A stretch of 64,000 nucleotides of DNA from Haemophilus parainfluenzae (GCF_003253005.1 NZ_QEPZ01000003.1:186001-250000), one strand, 5' to 3'. Shown: positions 40,604-51,528, counted from the first letter of the stretch. The notes: a model not told the origin generated them from the sequence alone. Program-made: numbers and translations.

Positions 40604-41311
40604 TTACTTACGACCTTTGCCACGCGGAGCCTTTTTAGGCTTGTCGGCAGGTTGTTGTTCTGATTGCGCAACTGCAGCCATTCCACCCAAAATTTCACCT
40701 TTGAAGATCCATACTTTAACGCCGATTACGCCGTATGTAGTATGAGCTTCTGCAGTGTTATAATCGATGTCCGCACGAAGAGTATGTAGAGGTACACGAC
40801 CTTCACGATACCATTCAGAACGTGCGATTTCTGCACCACCTAAACGACCGCTAACTTCAACTTTGATACCTTTAGCACCTAAACGCATTGCGCTTTGTAC
40901 CGCACGTTTCATAGCACGACGGAACATTACACGACGTTCTAATTGAGAAGCGATGCTGTCTGCAACTAATTTTGCATCTAATTCCGGTTTTTTCACTTCA
41001 GCAATGTTGATTTGAGCCGGAACGCCAGCGATTTGAGACACTGCGTTACGTAATTTTTCAACATCTTCACCTTTTTTACCGATAACGATACCAGGGCGAG
41101 CTGTGTGAATTGTTACACGAATACTTTTAGCTGGACGCTCAATAGTAATACGTGAAACCGAAGCGTTTGCTAATTCTTTAGTTAAGAATTTGCGTACTTT
41201 GAAGTCACCGTCAAGATTGTCGGCGAAATCTTGTGTATTCGCGAACCAAGTAGAGTTCCAAGGTTTTACAATACCTAGGCGAATACCATTTGGATTTACT
41301 TTTTGACCCAT
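40604..41311 (-). CDS. rpsC: 30S ribosomal protein S3
   Basis: Small-subunit protein with a type II KH domain at the mRNA entry site. The 235 residues have [20 protein letters not shown], the KH segment [20 protein letters not shown] and [20 protein letters not shown]. The basic Lys/Pro-rich tail is normal. It lies between rplV and rplP. Confidence 0.98.
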   Translation of the reverse strand: MGQKVNPNGIRLGIVKPWNSTWFANTQDFADNLDGDFKVRKFLTKELANASVSRITIERPAKSIRVTIHTARPGIVIGKKGEDVEKLRNAVSQIAGVPAQINIAEVKKPELDAKLVADSIASQLERRVMFRRAMKRAVQSAMRLGAKGIKVEVSGRLGGAEIARSEWYREGRVPLHTLRADIDYNTAEAHTTYGVIGVKVWIFKGEILGGMAAVAQSEQQPADKPKKAPRGKGRK

Positions 41312-41328
41312 TGCTATTCCTCTACTTA

Positions 41329-41661
<333 letters not shown>

Positions 41662-41672
41662 CTATTTACCTC

Positions 41673-41951
<279 letters not shown>

Positions 41952-41972
41952 TTATCCTCTTATTAATTTAAA

Positions 41973-42794
41973 TTATTTGCCACGACGACGTACGATGAAT
42001 TTATCAGTACGTTTGTTGTGACGAGTTTTCTTACCTTTAGTTTGAACGCCCCAAGGAGTTACTGGGTGTTTACCAAAGTTACGACCTTCACCACCACCGT
42101 GTGGGTGATCTACTGGGTTCATTGCAGTACCACGAACTGTAGGGCGAATGCCTCTCCAGCGGTTAGCACCAGCTTTACCCAATACGCGAAGCATATGTTC
42201 TGAGTTACCAACTTCACCGATTGTAGCAACACATTCAGCTAATACTTTACGCATTTCACCTGAACGTAAACGTAAAGTTACGTAGTTGCCTTCACGAGCG
42301 ATGATTTGTACATAAGCACCAGCAGAACGAGCGATTTGACCGCCTTTACCTGGTTTTAATTCAACGTTATGTACTGTTGAACCAACTGGGATATTACGCA
42401 TTGGTAATGAGTTACCCACTTTAATAGGTGAGTTAACGCCAGATTGGATTTGATCGCCAACTGACAAACCTTTAGGTGCTAAGATATAACGGCGTTCACC
42501 ATCTTTATAAAGCACTAAAGCAATGTTAGCTGAACGGTTTGGATCATATTCTAAACGTTCAACAACCGCTGGGATATCTAACTTGTTACGTTTGAAATCG
42601 ATTAAACGGTAATGTTGTTTATGACCACCACCGATGTGGCGAGTGGTAATACGACCATAATTGTTACGACCACCAGTTTTAGATTTAGTATCTAGAAGAG
42701 GAGCGTAAGGTTTACCCTTGTGTAATTCAGGGTTCACGATTTTAACAACGTGACGACGACCAGCGGAGGTCGGCTTACATTTAACGATAGCCAT
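41973..42794 (-). CDS. rplB: 50S ribosomal protein L2
   Basis: Peptidyl-transferase-associated protein needed for subunit joining. The 273 residues contain [20 protein letters not shown]-like sequence (seen as [20 protein letters not shown]), [20 protein letters not shown] and the active-site-proximal [14 protein letters not shown] with its conserved His. It lies between rplW and rpsS. Confidence 0.98.
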   Translation of the reverse strand: MAIVKCKPTSAGRRHVVKIVNPELHKGKPYAPLLDTKSKTGGRNNYGRITTRHIGGGHKQHYRLIDFKRNKLDIPAVVERLEYDPNRSANIALVLYKDGERRYILAPKGLSVGDQIQSGVNSPIKVGNSLPMRNIPVGSTVHNVELKPGKGGQIARSAGAYVQIIAREGNYVTLRLRSGEMRKVLAECVATIGEVGNSEHMLRVLGKAGANRWRGIRPTVRGTAMNPVDHPHGGGEGRNFGKHPVTPWGVQTKGKKTRHNKRTDKFIVRRRGK

Positions 42795-42811
42795 TCTCTA
42801 ATTTCCTCCGA

Positions 42812-43111
42812 TTACTCTGCACTGTCCACGAAGTCCAAGTTTTGGCCTTCGGCTAAAGTTACATAAGCTTTTTTCCAGTCGCTGCGACGACCCATTTTGT
42901 TACCACGGCGTTTAGTTTTACCTTTAACAACCACAGTACGAACTGAGTCAACTTTTACTTCAAATAATTGAGCAACAGCAGCAGCAATTTCAGCTTTGTT
43001 CGCATCTAAAGCAACTTTAAGTACAACTGTGTTAGATTTTTCAGCATTGTTAGTTGCTTTTTCAGAGATGTGCGGTGCACGTAGCACGCTTAGCAAACGT
43101 TCTTGACTCAT
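42812..43111 (-). CDS. rplW: 50S ribosomal protein L23
   Basis: Exit-tunnel rim protein and docking site for trigger factor and SRP. The 99 residues have [40 protein letters not shown] and [20 protein letters not shown]. Its ATG overlaps the rplD stop by four bases (ATGA). Confidence 0.98.
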   Translation of the reverse strand: MSQERLLSVLRAPHISEKATNNAEKSNTVVLKVALDANKAEIAAAVAQLFEVKVDSVRTVVVKGKTKRRGNKMGRRSDWKKAYVTLAEGQNLDFVDSAE

Positions 43112-43710
43112 GCTAGGATCTCCTCAATTTGTTTCACAGCGTCAACAGTAACAATCACTTTATCGAAAGCGATTAAACTAACTGGATCGATACCTTGAAC
43201 ATCACGTACATCAACTTTATATAAGTTACGTGCTGCTAAGAATAGATTTTCATCTAAACTTGCTGTGATAATTAACGCATCTTCAACTGCTAAATCTTTT
43301 AATTTTTGTACTAAAACTTTAGTTTTTGGTGCATCTAATTCGAATTTTTCAACAACAACCAAACGGTCTTGACGAACTAATTCAGAAAGAATGCTTTTGA
43401 TAGCACCACGGTACATTTTCTTGTTCACTTTTTGGCTGTGATCTTGTGGTTTAGCCGCGAAGGTTGTACCACCAGAACGCCAGATTGGTGATTTGATATC
43501 ACCAGAACGAGCACGACCTGTACCTTTTTGACGCCAAGGTTTTTTACCTGAACCAGACACTTCAGCACGAGTTTTTTGCGCACGAGTACCTTGACGAGCA
43601 CCTGCTGCATAAGCAACAACAACTTGGTGAATCAAAGCTTCGTTAAACTCACGTCCGAAGGTAGTTTCAGAAACAGTTAGTGCGTTTGCACCTACAACTT
43701 GTAATTCCAT
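43108..43710 (-). CDS. rplD: 50S ribosomal protein L4
   Basis: Large-subunit tunnel protein; in E. coli it is also the autogenous repressor of the S10 operon at transcription and translation. The 200 residues include [20 protein letters not shown], the [19 protein letters not shown] tunnel loop and the C-terminal [20 protein letters not shown]. It lies in the third position of the S10 operon, whose leader is at 44681-44868. Confidence 0.98.
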   Translation of the reverse strand: MELQVVGANALTVSETTFGREFNEALIHQVVVAYAAGARQGTRAQKTRAEVSGSGKKPWRQKGTGRARSGDIKSPIWRSGGTTFAAKPQDHSQKVNKKMYRGAIKSILSELVRQDRLVVVEKFELDAPKTKVLVQKLKDLAVEDALIITASLDENLFLAARNLYKVDVRDVQGIDPVSLIAFDKVIVTVDAVKQIEEILA

Positions 43711-43725
43711 CTCTATCTCCTAGAC

Positions 43726-44352
43726 TTATGCTTTAACTGCCGGCTTAACGATAACATCGCCATTGATAGCACCAGGTACAGAACCTTTTACTAATAGCAA
43801 TTTACGCTCAGCATCTACACGAACAACTTCAAGTGATTGAACGGTTACACGCTCAGCACCTAAATGTCCTGCCATTTTTTTACCTTTAAACACACGACCT
43901 GGAGTTTGGTTTTGACCAATAGAACCAAGTACACGATGTGATAAAGAGTTACCGTGTGTAGCATCTTGAGTACGGAAGTTCCAACGTTTAACACCACCTT
44001 GGAAACCTTTACCTTTAGAAGTACCAGTAACATCTACTTTTTTAACATCTGCAAAGATGTCAACATTGATTTCTTGACCTAAAGTGAATTCTTCACCTTC
44101 AGTACGAAATTCCCATAAACCGCGACCAGCTTCAACACCTGCTTTCACGAAATGACCTGCTTCAGGTTTAGTTACACGATTCGCTTTTTTAGAACCAGTA
44201 GTAACTTGAACTGCAGTATAGCCATCGTTTTCAAGAGTTTTAACTTGAGTTACGCGGTTGGCTTCGATTTCGATAACGGTAACTGGTACTGAAACACCGT
44301 CTTCATTGAAGATACGGGTCATACCAACTTTACGACCGACTAAACCAATCAT
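43726..44352 (-). CDS. rplC: 50S ribosomal protein L3
   Basis: Early-assembly protein near the peptidyl-transferase centre. The 208 residues have [40 protein letters not shown], the [20 protein letters not shown] loop (including the methylated Gln) and [20 protein letters not shown]. It lies between rpsJ and rplD. Confidence 0.98.
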   Translation of the reverse strand: MIGLVGRKVGMTRIFNEDGVSVPVTVIEIEANRVTQVKTLENDGYTAVQVTTGSKKANRVTKPEAGHFVKAGVEAGRGLWEFRTEGEEFTLGQEINVDIFADVKKVDVTGTSKGKGFQGGVKRWNFRTQDATHGNSLSHRVLGSIGQNQTPGRVFKGKKMAGHLGAERVTVQSLEVVRVDAERKLLLVKGSVPGAINGDVIVKPAVKA

Positions 44353-44368
44353 TGTAATAACCTCTTAA

Positions 44369-44868
<500 letters not shown>

Positions 44869-44874
44869 CCGTGG

Positions 44875-44903
44875 ATATTACACAAAAACACCTAATTATG
44901 CAA
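44875..44903 (-). promoter_or_regulatory. S10 operon promoter
   Basis: TTGCAT (44898-44903) and TAATAT (44875-44880) on the minus strand are separated by 17 bases; the start falls at about 44868, right at the first leader hairpin. Confidence 0.65.
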
Positions 44904-44933
44904 GCTTTTTGTTCAATTAATTTCCACATACAA

Positions 44934-44995
44934 AAAGTGCGGTCATTTTCCCGAATGTTTTTCAGCTGAAAACACGACAAAAAATGACCGCACTT
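44934..44995. terminator. Long uptake-signal hairpin between ftsX and the S10 operon
   Basis: AAAGTGCGGTCATTTT (44934-44949) and AAAATGACCGCACTTT (44980-44995) form a perfect 16-base stem. The 30-base loop contains its own dyad, TTTTCAGCTGAAAA. It lies just after the ftsX stop and should end the ftsYEX transcript. Confidence 0.8.
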
Positions 44996-45010
44996 TAATA
45001 TAAATGGAAT

Positions 45011-45943
45011 CTATAGTTTGTTATCTAACATTGCAATATGTCTTGTTGCTGCAATCCAAGCGCCAACATAGCCCATAATCAAGCAGCTTACTAATAAGAA
45101 GATCAGCTCGCCTACGCCTAATCCATTGAGCTCAAATGTAACCGCAAAGATATCCGTCACATACTTCACCGCTGAAGTAAAGTACCCGACAATAAGACTG
45201 CTAAAGAGTGCTGCAACCAATCCGCCCAACACCGCATAAATCATGCCTGTATAAAGATAAGGACGAAGAATGAATTGATCTGTAGCACCCAATAGTTTCA
45301 TCACATCAATGCTTGCTCGGCTGCTATAGACATCTGAGCGAATACTATTTCCGATAACAAGGAATACCGCAATAGTCATCAAAACCGTGCAGAAAATTGC
45401 CACATGCGCAAATAGCCACGAAAGTGCGGTCAATTTTTCCATCCAATCATTATCTAGTCGAACTTCTTGCACGCCTTTAATTTTATTTAAATTTGCGCGT
45501 AACTCAGCTCGTTTTTCTGATTCATTAAACGCTTTAGACGGTTTCACCATCACCACCGCCGGCAATGGGTTGTCATCTAAAATTTCTAACTCTTCACCAA
45601 AACCAGACCAACTTTTAAATTCTTTCAAACTGTCTTGGCGAGAAACATAATTTAACGATTCAACACCTTCTTGCTGACGAATTTTTTCTACCACTAAGTT
45701 AGCATCTTCTTCACTTAAATTTTTATGTAAATAGATTGTGAGCTCACTTTCCGGATAAAATTGAGTTGTCGCTAAGTGTAAATTTTTCCATAACAAATAG
45801 CTCACCGTTGGAATCGTTAGAGACACGGCAATAACTAAAATTGTTAGCAATGTACCAAATTTACGTTTTACCAAATCGCCCCAAACAGAACGCAAAGTAT
45901 AAGCAGTTTGCACGCCAAAAGAAGCATCAATACGTCTTGTCAT
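45011..45943 (-). CDS. ftsX: Cell division ABC transporter-like protein FtsX
   Basis: Inner-membrane partner of FtsE in the divisome; in E. coli it controls periplasmic amidase activation through EnvC. The 310 residues have a first membrane helix (FGTLLTILVIAVSLTIPTVS), a periplasmic domain of roughly residues 55-165 (YPESELTIYLHKNLSEEDAN) and a FtsX/MacB-like core of three further helices. No rpoH follows in the window, unlike E. coli. Confidence 0.95.
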   Translation of the reverse strand: MTRRIDASFGVQTAYTLRSVWGDLVKRKFGTLLTILVIAVSLTIPTVSYLLWKNLHLATTQFYPESELTIYLHKNLSEEDANLVVEKIRQQEGVESLNYVSRQDSLKEFKSWSGFGEELEILDDNPLPAVVMVKPSKAFNESEKRAELRANLNKIKGVQEVRLDNDWMEKLTALSWLFAHVAIFCTVLMTIAVFLVIGNSIRSDVYSSRASIDVMKLLGATDQFILRPYLYTGMIYAVLGGLVAALFSSLIVGYFTSAVKYVTDIFAVTFELNGLGVGELIFLLVSCLIMGYVGAWIAATRHIAMLDNKL

Positions 45944-45952
45944 TTTTTATCC

Positions 45953-46609
45953 TTAATAGCGTAAATAGCCTTGTTCAAGTACAAGACATGGTTTTGGTTT
46001 TTTTTGAATTAAATTGATATCGTGTGTCGCAATCAATACAGTCATGCCTAAACGATTGAACTCTTCAAAAAGATTAAAAATCCCTAAGGAAAGTTCATCA
46101 TCAAGATTGCCTGTCGGCTCATCCGCTAATAAAAGTTGCGGTTTATGTACGATTGCACGCGCGATATCTACGCGTTGTTGCTCACCACCTGAGATTTGTG
46201 GCGGCATATAATTGGCCTTACTACGTAAGCCCACACGATCTAATGCAACCAATGCTCGCGTATGTGCTTCTTTCGGGTTCATTCCCGCAATAATCAATGG
46301 CAACGCCACATTTTCTGCTACGCTACGATCCGTTAATAGACGGTAATCTTGGTGAACCATACCAATTTGGCGACGTAAAAATGGGATTTCATATTTCGAC
46401 AAGCGAGTAATATCATGGCCATTAAACCAAATATTACCGGCATTCGCCTTTTCCATTCCCATGATTAATTTAAGCAAGGTACTTTTACCCGCGCCAGAAT
46501 GCCCAACAAGATAAGTCATACTTCCGACAGGAAGATGAAAATTCAAACCCTGCAAGGCCGGCTGAGTCGCACCGTGATAAGCTTTAGAGACATTTGAAAA
46601 TCGAATCAC
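45953..46609 (-). CDS. ftsE: Cell division ATP-binding protein FtsE
   Basis: Cytoplasmic ATPase of the FtsEX complex. The 218 residues have Walker A VGHSGAGKSTLLKLI, a Q-loop (RRQIGMVHQDYRLL), the ABC signature ISGGEQQRVDIARAI and Walker B LLLADEPTGNLDDE. It lies 9 bases upstream of ftsX and 14 after ftsY. Confidence 0.96.
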   Translation of the reverse strand: MIRFSNVSKAYHGATQPALQGLNFHLPVGSMTYLVGHSGAGKSTLLKLIMGMEKANAGNIWFNGHDITRLSKYEIPFLRRQIGMVHQDYRLLTDRSVAENVALPLIIAGMNPKEAHTRALVALDRVGLRSKANYMPPQISGGEQQRVDIARAIVHKPQLLLADEPTGNLDDELSLGIFNLFEEFNRLGMTVLIATHDINLIQKKPKPCLVLEQGYLRY

Positions 46610-46623
46610 TTTATTATTCCTTT

Positions 46624-48081
46624 TTATTCTTCATTTTCGTGAACAAACAATGCTTCAATAAATTCTTCTGCATTAAATTCGCGTAAATCTTCAATCTTTT
46701 CACCCACACCAATATAACGAATTGGTAAATTAAACTGATCTGCAATGGCGAAAATTACCCCACCTTTTGCTGTACCGTCTAACTTGGTTAATGAGATACC
46801 GGTTAGTCCAACTGCTTCATCAAAGAGTTTAGCTTGGCTAATTGCATTTTGTCCTGTACCCGCATCAAGAGTAAGCATAATTTCGTGCGGTGCGGTTTCA
46901 TCGTATTTTCTCATGACGCGAACAATTTTCTTCAATTCATCCATGAGATTATTCTTATTTTGTAAACGTCCTGCTGTATCCGCAATTAAAATATCAATAT
47001 TACGTGCTGCAGCAGATTGCATCGCATCAAAAATCACCGATGCAGAATCTGAACCCGTACTTTGTGCCACCACCGGAATATTGTTACGCTCACCCCATAC
47101 TTGAAGTTGTTCTACTGCTGCGGCACGGAAAGTATCCCCTGCAGCTAACATAACTGATTTACCTTCATTTTGGAATTTACGAGCTAACTTACCAATTGTG
47201 GTTGTTTTACCTACACCGTTTACGCCAACCATTAAAATAACGTACGGTTTTTTAGTCGTATCAATAACTAGCGGCTGCGCGACAGGTTTTAAGATCTCCG
47301 CCATTTCAACTTTAAGTTGTTGATAAAGCAATTCCGCATCTTGCAATTGTTTACGACTTGCGTGCTCCGTTAAATTTTTAATGATCTTATTAGTTGTTGG
47401 CACACCAATATCGGCAATCAAAAGTTGCTCTTCCAACTCATCAAATAAATCATCATCAATTTTTTTGCCTAAAAAGAAAGATCGGAAACCGGCACCAATA
47501 TTTTGTTTGGTTTTGAGTAAGCCTTTGACTAAACGACTGAAAAAGCCGCCTTCACTTGGTTTTTCTTGCGTTTCGGTATTGATATCTGAACGTAATTCGT
47601 CTTTAACATCGTCAACAATTTCAGGCTCAATCTCCGCTTCAACCACAGGAAGATCTTCAATGACATTATCTTGTTCAATAATGCTTTCTGCTGGCTCTGC
47701 TGTAGGAAGTGCGGTTGAAATTTCTTCTGTTTTTACCGTTTCTTCGTCAATTGTTTCAATCACCGGTGTATCTAAAACAGGTTCAATATTGACCGCACTT
47801 TCAAGTGAAATCACTTGTTCTACGATAGGTTCAAGATGCTCAACAACGACCTCTTCTGCTTTATCTTCTTGCAGTTGTTCAGCTAATTCCTGTAATTCTT
47901 CCTGTTCAACTTGTTCTAATTGAACGTTCTCTTCAGCGTGAACAATTTCTTCCTCAGGTGAAACATCGGCAGGTTCTACAGATGGCTCTTCAATAATTGG
48001 CTCAATTTTTTGTTCTTCTTGCTTTTTATTGCGACCAAAAAGGGAGGCCCAAAATCCACCTTTTTTCTTTTCTTCTGACAT
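46624..48081 (-). CDS. ftsY: Signal recognition particle receptor FtsY
   Basis: GTPase that docks SRP-bound ribosomes to the translocon. The 485 residues have a long acidic Glu/Val-rich A domain (about 20-165), then the NG domain with ILMVGVNGVGKTTTIGKLA, LAAGDTFRAAAVEQL, ADTAGRLQNKNNLM and TKLDGTAKGG. The start at 48081 (MSEEKKKGGFWASLFGRNKK) matches the family; a longer frame to 48102 is less likely. First gene of ftsYEX and divergent from rsmD. Confidence 0.95.
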   Translation of the reverse strand: MSEEKKKGGFWASLFGRNKKQEEQKIEPIIEEPSVEPADVSPEEEIVHAEENVQLEQVEQEELQELAEQLQEDKAEEVVVEHLEPIVEQVISLESAVNIEPVLDTPVIETIDEETVKTEEISTALPTAEPAESIIEQDNVIEDLPVVEAEIEPEIVDDVKDELRSDINTETQEKPSEGGFFSRLVKGLLKTKQNIGAGFRSFFLGKKIDDDLFDELEEQLLIADIGVPTTNKIIKNLTEHASRKQLQDAELLYQQLKVEMAEILKPVAQPLVIDTTKKPYVILMVGVNGVGKTTTIGKLARKFQNEGKSVMLAAGDTFRAAAVEQLQVWGERNNIPVVAQSTGSDSASVIFDAMQSAAARNIDILIADTAGRLQNKNNLMDELKKIVRVMRKYDETAPHEIMLTLDAGTGQNAISQAKLFDEAVGLTGISLTKLDGTAKGGVIFAIADQFNLPIRYIGVGEKIEDLREFNAEEFIEALFVHENEE

Positions 48082-48179
48082 AAATTCTTCTCTTAAACAC
48101 AAATCTGTAAAAAATACTGCCTATTCTAGCAAAAAATCGTCTAAACTAAGCACAATTTTCACTAAAAATCTGTTTCTTT

Positions 48180-48764
48180 ATGAAAAAAATGCAAGTTCAA
48201 AATGCCAAAGGCGAAGTTCGAATCATCGCAGGTCTTTGGCGAGGGCGAAAATTACCGGTTTTAAATGCGGAAGGTTTGCGTCCAACAGGCGATCGCGTAA
48301 AAGAAACCTTATTCAACTGGTTGATGCCTTATATTGTAAATAGCCATTGTCTTGATTGCTTTGCGGGCAGTGGCTCACTTGGCTTTGAGGCTCTTTCTCG
48401 TCAAGCGAAACAGATAACGTTTTTAGAGTTAGATAAAACCGTCGCGAATCAATTAAAGAAAAATTTGCAAACCCTAAAAACAACGAGCGAACAAGCTCAG
48501 GTAATCAATCAAAATAGCTTAGAATTTCTAAAACAAGCGCAAAATCAACCGCACTTTGATGTGGTATTTTTAGATCCGCCTTTCCATTTTGGTTTAGCAG
48601 AACAAGTGATAGCCCTTTTAGAGGAAAAGAATTGGCTGTTACCTCATGCGTTGATTTATGTTGAAACAGAAAAAGACAAACCACTTAGCGTGCCTGACAA
48701 TTGGCAATTACTAAAAGAAAAAACTGCAGGCATGGTGAGCTACCGCCTGTATCAAAAAGATTAG
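48180..48764 (+). CDS. rsmD: 16S rRNA (guanine-966-N2)-methyltransferase RsmD
   Basis: SAM-dependent enzyme that methylates G966 of 16S rRNA. The 194 residues include GLWRGRKLPVLNAEGLRPTG, the SAM motif CLDCFAGSGSLGFEALSR and the catalytic VVFLDPPFHFG. The start could be 48180 or the ATG three codons later. Divergent from ftsY, as in E. coli; trmL follows 9 bases later. Confidence 0.94.
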   Translation: MKKMQVQNAKGEVRIIAGLWRGRKLPVLNAEGLRPTGDRVKETLFNWLMPYIVNSHCLDCFAGSGSLGFEALSRQAKQITFLELDKTVANQLKKNLQTLKTTSEQAQVINQNSLEFLKQAQNQPHFDVVFLDPPFHFGLAEQVIALLEEKNWLLPHALIYVETEKDKPLSVPDNWQLLKEKTAGMVSYRLYQKD

Positions 48765-49250
<486 letters not shown>

Positions 49251-49314
49251 AAACCAATAAAATGACTGCTTATTTTCCAAACAAAAATAAGCAGCTTTCT
49301 TTTTGCATTTAATT

Positions 49315-49330
49315 TGTGATCTCGATCACA
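49315..49330 (+). promoter_or_regulatory. Perfect CRP site of an orphan promoter
   Basis: TGTGATCTCGATCACA is a complete TGTGA-N6-TCACA palindrome. A -10-like TATAAA lies at 49371-49376, predicting a start near 49383, about 60.5 bases from the site centre; this is close to the class I position -61.5. The -35 region (TTCCCT) is poor, as expected for an activator-dependent promoter. Confidence 0.65.
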
Positions 49331-49402
49331 TATTTATAATTTTAAGATTCCCTTTTTACCAAAACAGCAGTATAAATGAATTACATTTAGAGAGGGATCT
49401 CG

Positions 49403-49441
49403 ATGTACCCACTTGATCTATCAAGCTCTAGTCTTTCTTGA
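49403..49441 (+). CDS. Serine-rich 12-residue leader peptide (putative)
   Basis: MYPLDLSSSSLS, starting 20 bases after the predicted CRP-dependent start, with GAGAGGG upstream. Five of 12 residues are Ser, using four codons. Its second half overlaps two look-alike small hairpins, CTTGATCTATCAAG (49412-49425) and CTTGACTCTTCAAG (49437-49450). It could be an attenuation leader or part of a small RNA; the next gene downstream on this strand is missing. Confidence 0.3.
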   Translation: MYPLDLSSSSLS

Positions 49442-49640
49442 CTCTTCAAGCAAACCTTCCCCGTTGTCCTAAATAAAGAATTGGCAATCAAATGATTTGC
49501 CTTCCGTTTTTATCCCTTAAATTTAATAACTAAATATTGCAGCAAAATTAGTTTCATCTCACATCAATAAGGAGGTTGGGTGAATGAAGTTAATTTTGAA
49601 TTGGTCGAAACAGCAGTGGCTAGGCATGGATGCTTACCAA
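49442..49640. other. Rest of the trmL-glpR gap
   Basis: It holds GGCAA/TTGCC (49483-49501) followed by CCGTTTTTA as a weak terminator candidate, then a strong AAGGAGG (49569-49575) with GTG and ATG starts 4-8 bases on. The ATG frame (49584) runs into the end of glpR and encodes 55 residues with no recognisable family. It could be a relic of a lost gene. Confidence 0.35.
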
Positions 49641-49668
49641 AAAGTGCGGTCAATTTTGGCCGCACTTC
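49641..49668. terminator. Uptake-signal dyad after glpR
   Basis: AAGTGCGG (49642-49649) pairs with CCGCACTT (49660-49667); it lies ten bases beyond the glpR stop on the minus strand. Confidence 0.65.
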
Positions 49669-49677
49669 CCATTTCTA

Positions 49678-50433
49678 TCATTTGCAAATCACCAACTTGG
49701 TGTTGCTATTTTCTAAATAATCCGCAATTTGTTTTGGCACATCATCAGTGAAAAGATAATCCACGTCTTTGAGTTCCCCTAATCGCACAATGGCTTGTCG
49801 AGAAAATTTTGAATGATCAGTCGCTAATAACGTTTGGCGTGAGCTTTCTATAATGGCACGTTTCACTTGGACTTCATGATAATCATAGTCCAATAATGAA
49901 CCATCAAGGTCAATCGCACTAATACCCAGAATCCCAAAATCTAAACGGAATTGCGAAATAAAATTAACCGTTGCCTCACCAATGATTCCACCATCCTTAC
50001 GCAAGGAACCACCCGCCATCGTAATATCAAAGGTTTCATTTTGACGTAATAAATGAGCCGCATTGAGATTATTCGTCACAATGCGCAAACGTTCATGATT
50101 TAACAAGGCACTTGCTACCGCTTCAGGCGTGGTTCCAATATCAATAAATAAGGAGGCACCATTTGGAATACGTTTTACTACCTCACGGGCAATAGCACTT
50201 TTTTGGGAAGGGAAAAATTGTTTACGTTCAATATAATCAGAATTTTCTGCGGTAGAAGAAGGAGCTGCACCTCCATGATGGCGACGAATTAAATCTTGTT
50301 CCGCAAGGATATTCAGATCACGTCGAATAGTCTGTGGGCTGACTTCCAGTTCGATAACCAGCTCTTCTGTGCTGGCATATCCTTTTAGCTTTACAAGCTC
50401 AATTATTTTCTGATGGCGTAATGATTGCTTCAT
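49678..50433 (-). CDS. glpR: DeoR-family glycerol-3-phosphate regulon repressor GlpR
   Basis: Transcriptional repressor of glycerol 3-phosphate catabolism, released by glycerol 3-phosphate. The 251 residues have the DeoR helix-turn-helix (YASTEELVIELEVSPQTIRR DL continuing into LNILAEQDLIRRHHGGA) and a sugar-phosphate-sensing domain with DIGTTPEAVASALL and DITMAGGSLRKDGG. It follows glpG, as in H. influenzae and E. coli. Confidence 0.9.
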   Translation of the reverse strand: MKQSLRHQKIIELVKLKGYASTEELVIELEVSPQTIRRDLNILAEQDLIRRHHGGAAPSSTAENSDYIERKQFFPSQKSAIAREVVKRIPNGASLFIDIGTTPEAVASALLNHERLRIVTNNLNAAHLLRQNETFDITMAGGSLRKDGGIIGEATVNFISQFRLDFGILGISAIDLDGSLLDYDYHEVQVKRAIIESSRQTLLATDHSKFSRQAIVRLGELKDVDYLFTDDVPKQIADYLENSNTKLVICK

Positions 50434-50454
50434 ATAAATGCCTATAAATTTGAA

Positions 50455-51081
50455 TTAGCTAAACGATTTAGCTCTAATTTTACTCTGCAGAAATCCCCAA
50501 ACCAATCCTAAGATAAAGCCTGAAATGTGAGCAGCGTTCCCTATATTAATACCAAAAAGCGGACTAATAAAGCCAAATACAAGCCCTACCAGTAACATTG
50601 TAAAAAAGCCTTCTGGTAAGTCAAAACTATGCGGGTGCAATTTGTCCACCACCAACACATAACCTAACACGGCATAAACCACACCAGATAGCCCGAAAAA
50701 GGCGGGACCGGTAAAATAATTCTGTACAGCGCCACTCACTGCAGCTGAGACTAAAACTAATAATAAAAAATGGAGAGAACCAAATCGGCGTTCAATCGCG
50801 CCACCAAATAACCAAAACCACGAAAGGTTAAATAAAATATGCGGTACCGACAAATGAACAATAGCATGAGTGAAATAGCGCCATACTTCCTGATCTTCCC
50901 AAGAATAAGCCGGATAATGGAATAAATCCATAATTGGCTCTTCAAATCCGATATTCTGCAAGAGATAAATCAACGCACAAAGTGCGGTCAAAATAAACGT
51001 AATTTTTTTCTTTCTTAATAGACGTTTCACCAATTTTCTCTCTTGAATCCCATCAGTTTCGCTACCAAATAAAGGCTGCAT
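50455..51081 (-). CDS. glpG: Rhomboid intramembrane serine protease GlpG
   Basis: Six-helix membrane protease that cleaves membrane-spanning substrates. The 208 residues carry the catalytic Ser in GPAFFGLSGVVYAVLGY and the catalytic His in NIGNAAHISGFILGL; HILFNLSWFWLFGG is the conserved helix 2 region. It lacks the extra N-terminal cytoplasmic domain of E. coli GlpG, as in Haemophilus. It precedes glpR. Confidence 0.94.
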   Translation of the reverse strand: MQPLFGSETDGIQERKLVKRLLRKKKITFILTALCALIYLLQNIGFEEPIMDLFHYPAYSWEDQEVWRYFTHAIVHLSVPHILFNLSWFWLFGGAIERRFGSLHFLLLVLVSAAVSGAVQNYFTGPAFFGLSGVVYAVLGYVLVVDKLHPHSFDLPEGFFTMLLVGLVFGFISPLFGINIGNAAHISGFILGLVWGFLQSKIRAKSFS

Positions 51082-51130
51082 TTGCTATATTCCTTTTTCA
51101 TTTAATTTTGTTCATCATATAAGGTTCATT

Positions 51131-51448
51131 ATGAAAAAACAAACTATGCCGACAGGATTTAGTGGCTTCGCTTGGGGACTTGCGGCATTTTGTTTACCCA
51201 TTTTACTGTGGCCTATGGCCTCTCTGCTTTCCACTGCTTTTGTGAAAAACCCTACACTGAGCGACTTTCAGATCGATCTTTTCTCGATTATCTTTTGGGT
51301 TTATCCCTTTGTTTTAGTCTTAATTGCGCGTTTACTTTATAAATTGCATCAACATAAACCAAAACTCGCCGTAAAATTATTACTGTTAAGTGCGATCATT
51401 TTTTATGTCGTTTTAATCTCAGTTTGCTACATTGGTTTTAACGCTTAA
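51131..51448 (+). CDS. Small membrane protein (DUF5389-like)
   Basis: A 105-residue protein with three hydrophobic segments: GFAWGLAAFCLPILLWPMA, LFSIIFWVYPFVLVLIARLL and LAVKLLLLSAIIFYVVLISV. It is like small uncharacterised Pasteurellaceae proteins that I associate tentatively with DUF5389. It is divergent from glpG. Its terminator is the left copy of the 58-base repeat that bounds the island. Confidence 0.65.
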   Translation: MKKQTMPTGFSGFAWGLAAFCLPILLWPMASLLSTAFVKNPTLSDFQIDLFSIIFWVYPFVLVLIARLLYKLHQHKPKLAVKLLLLSAIIFYVVLISVCYIGFNA

Positions 51449-51470
51449 GAACATAACAAGACAATAGACA

Positions 51471-51528
51471 ACAAAAAAGGGAGCTTTCGCTCCCTTTTAA
51501 ATTATGTTCCTAATAATCAAAAATATAA
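51471..51528. repeat. Left 58-base direct repeat of the island
   Basis: It matches 58007-58064 at 57 of 58 positions (A versus C at position 30). It contains GGGAGC-TTTC-GCTCCC with flanking A- and T-runs, a bidirectional terminator for the membrane protein gene to its left, then ATTATGTTCCTAATAATC and an AT-rich end. Confidence 0.9.

Noticed and set aside
47381-47923. A 180-residue Ser-rich ORF on the plus strand opposite ftsY
   Set aside because: It is antisense to the Glu-rich A domain of FtsY (GAA/GAG read as TTC/CTC and TCT), a composition artefact.
49584-49751. A 55-codon ORF with a strong ribosome-binding site, containing W-x3-D as in the TnaC leader peptide
   Set aside because: The upstream CRP site at about -61 recalls the tna operon, but the Trp/Asp spacing alone is weak, the terminal Pro is not at the right distance, tnaA is absent and the frame runs through an uptake signal and the end of glpR.
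51471-51528. Reading the 58-base repeats as CRISPR repeats or a tRNA attachment site
   Set aside because: There are only two copies 6.5 kb apart, they contain a terminator rather than a tRNA end, and no cas gene or integrase is nearby.
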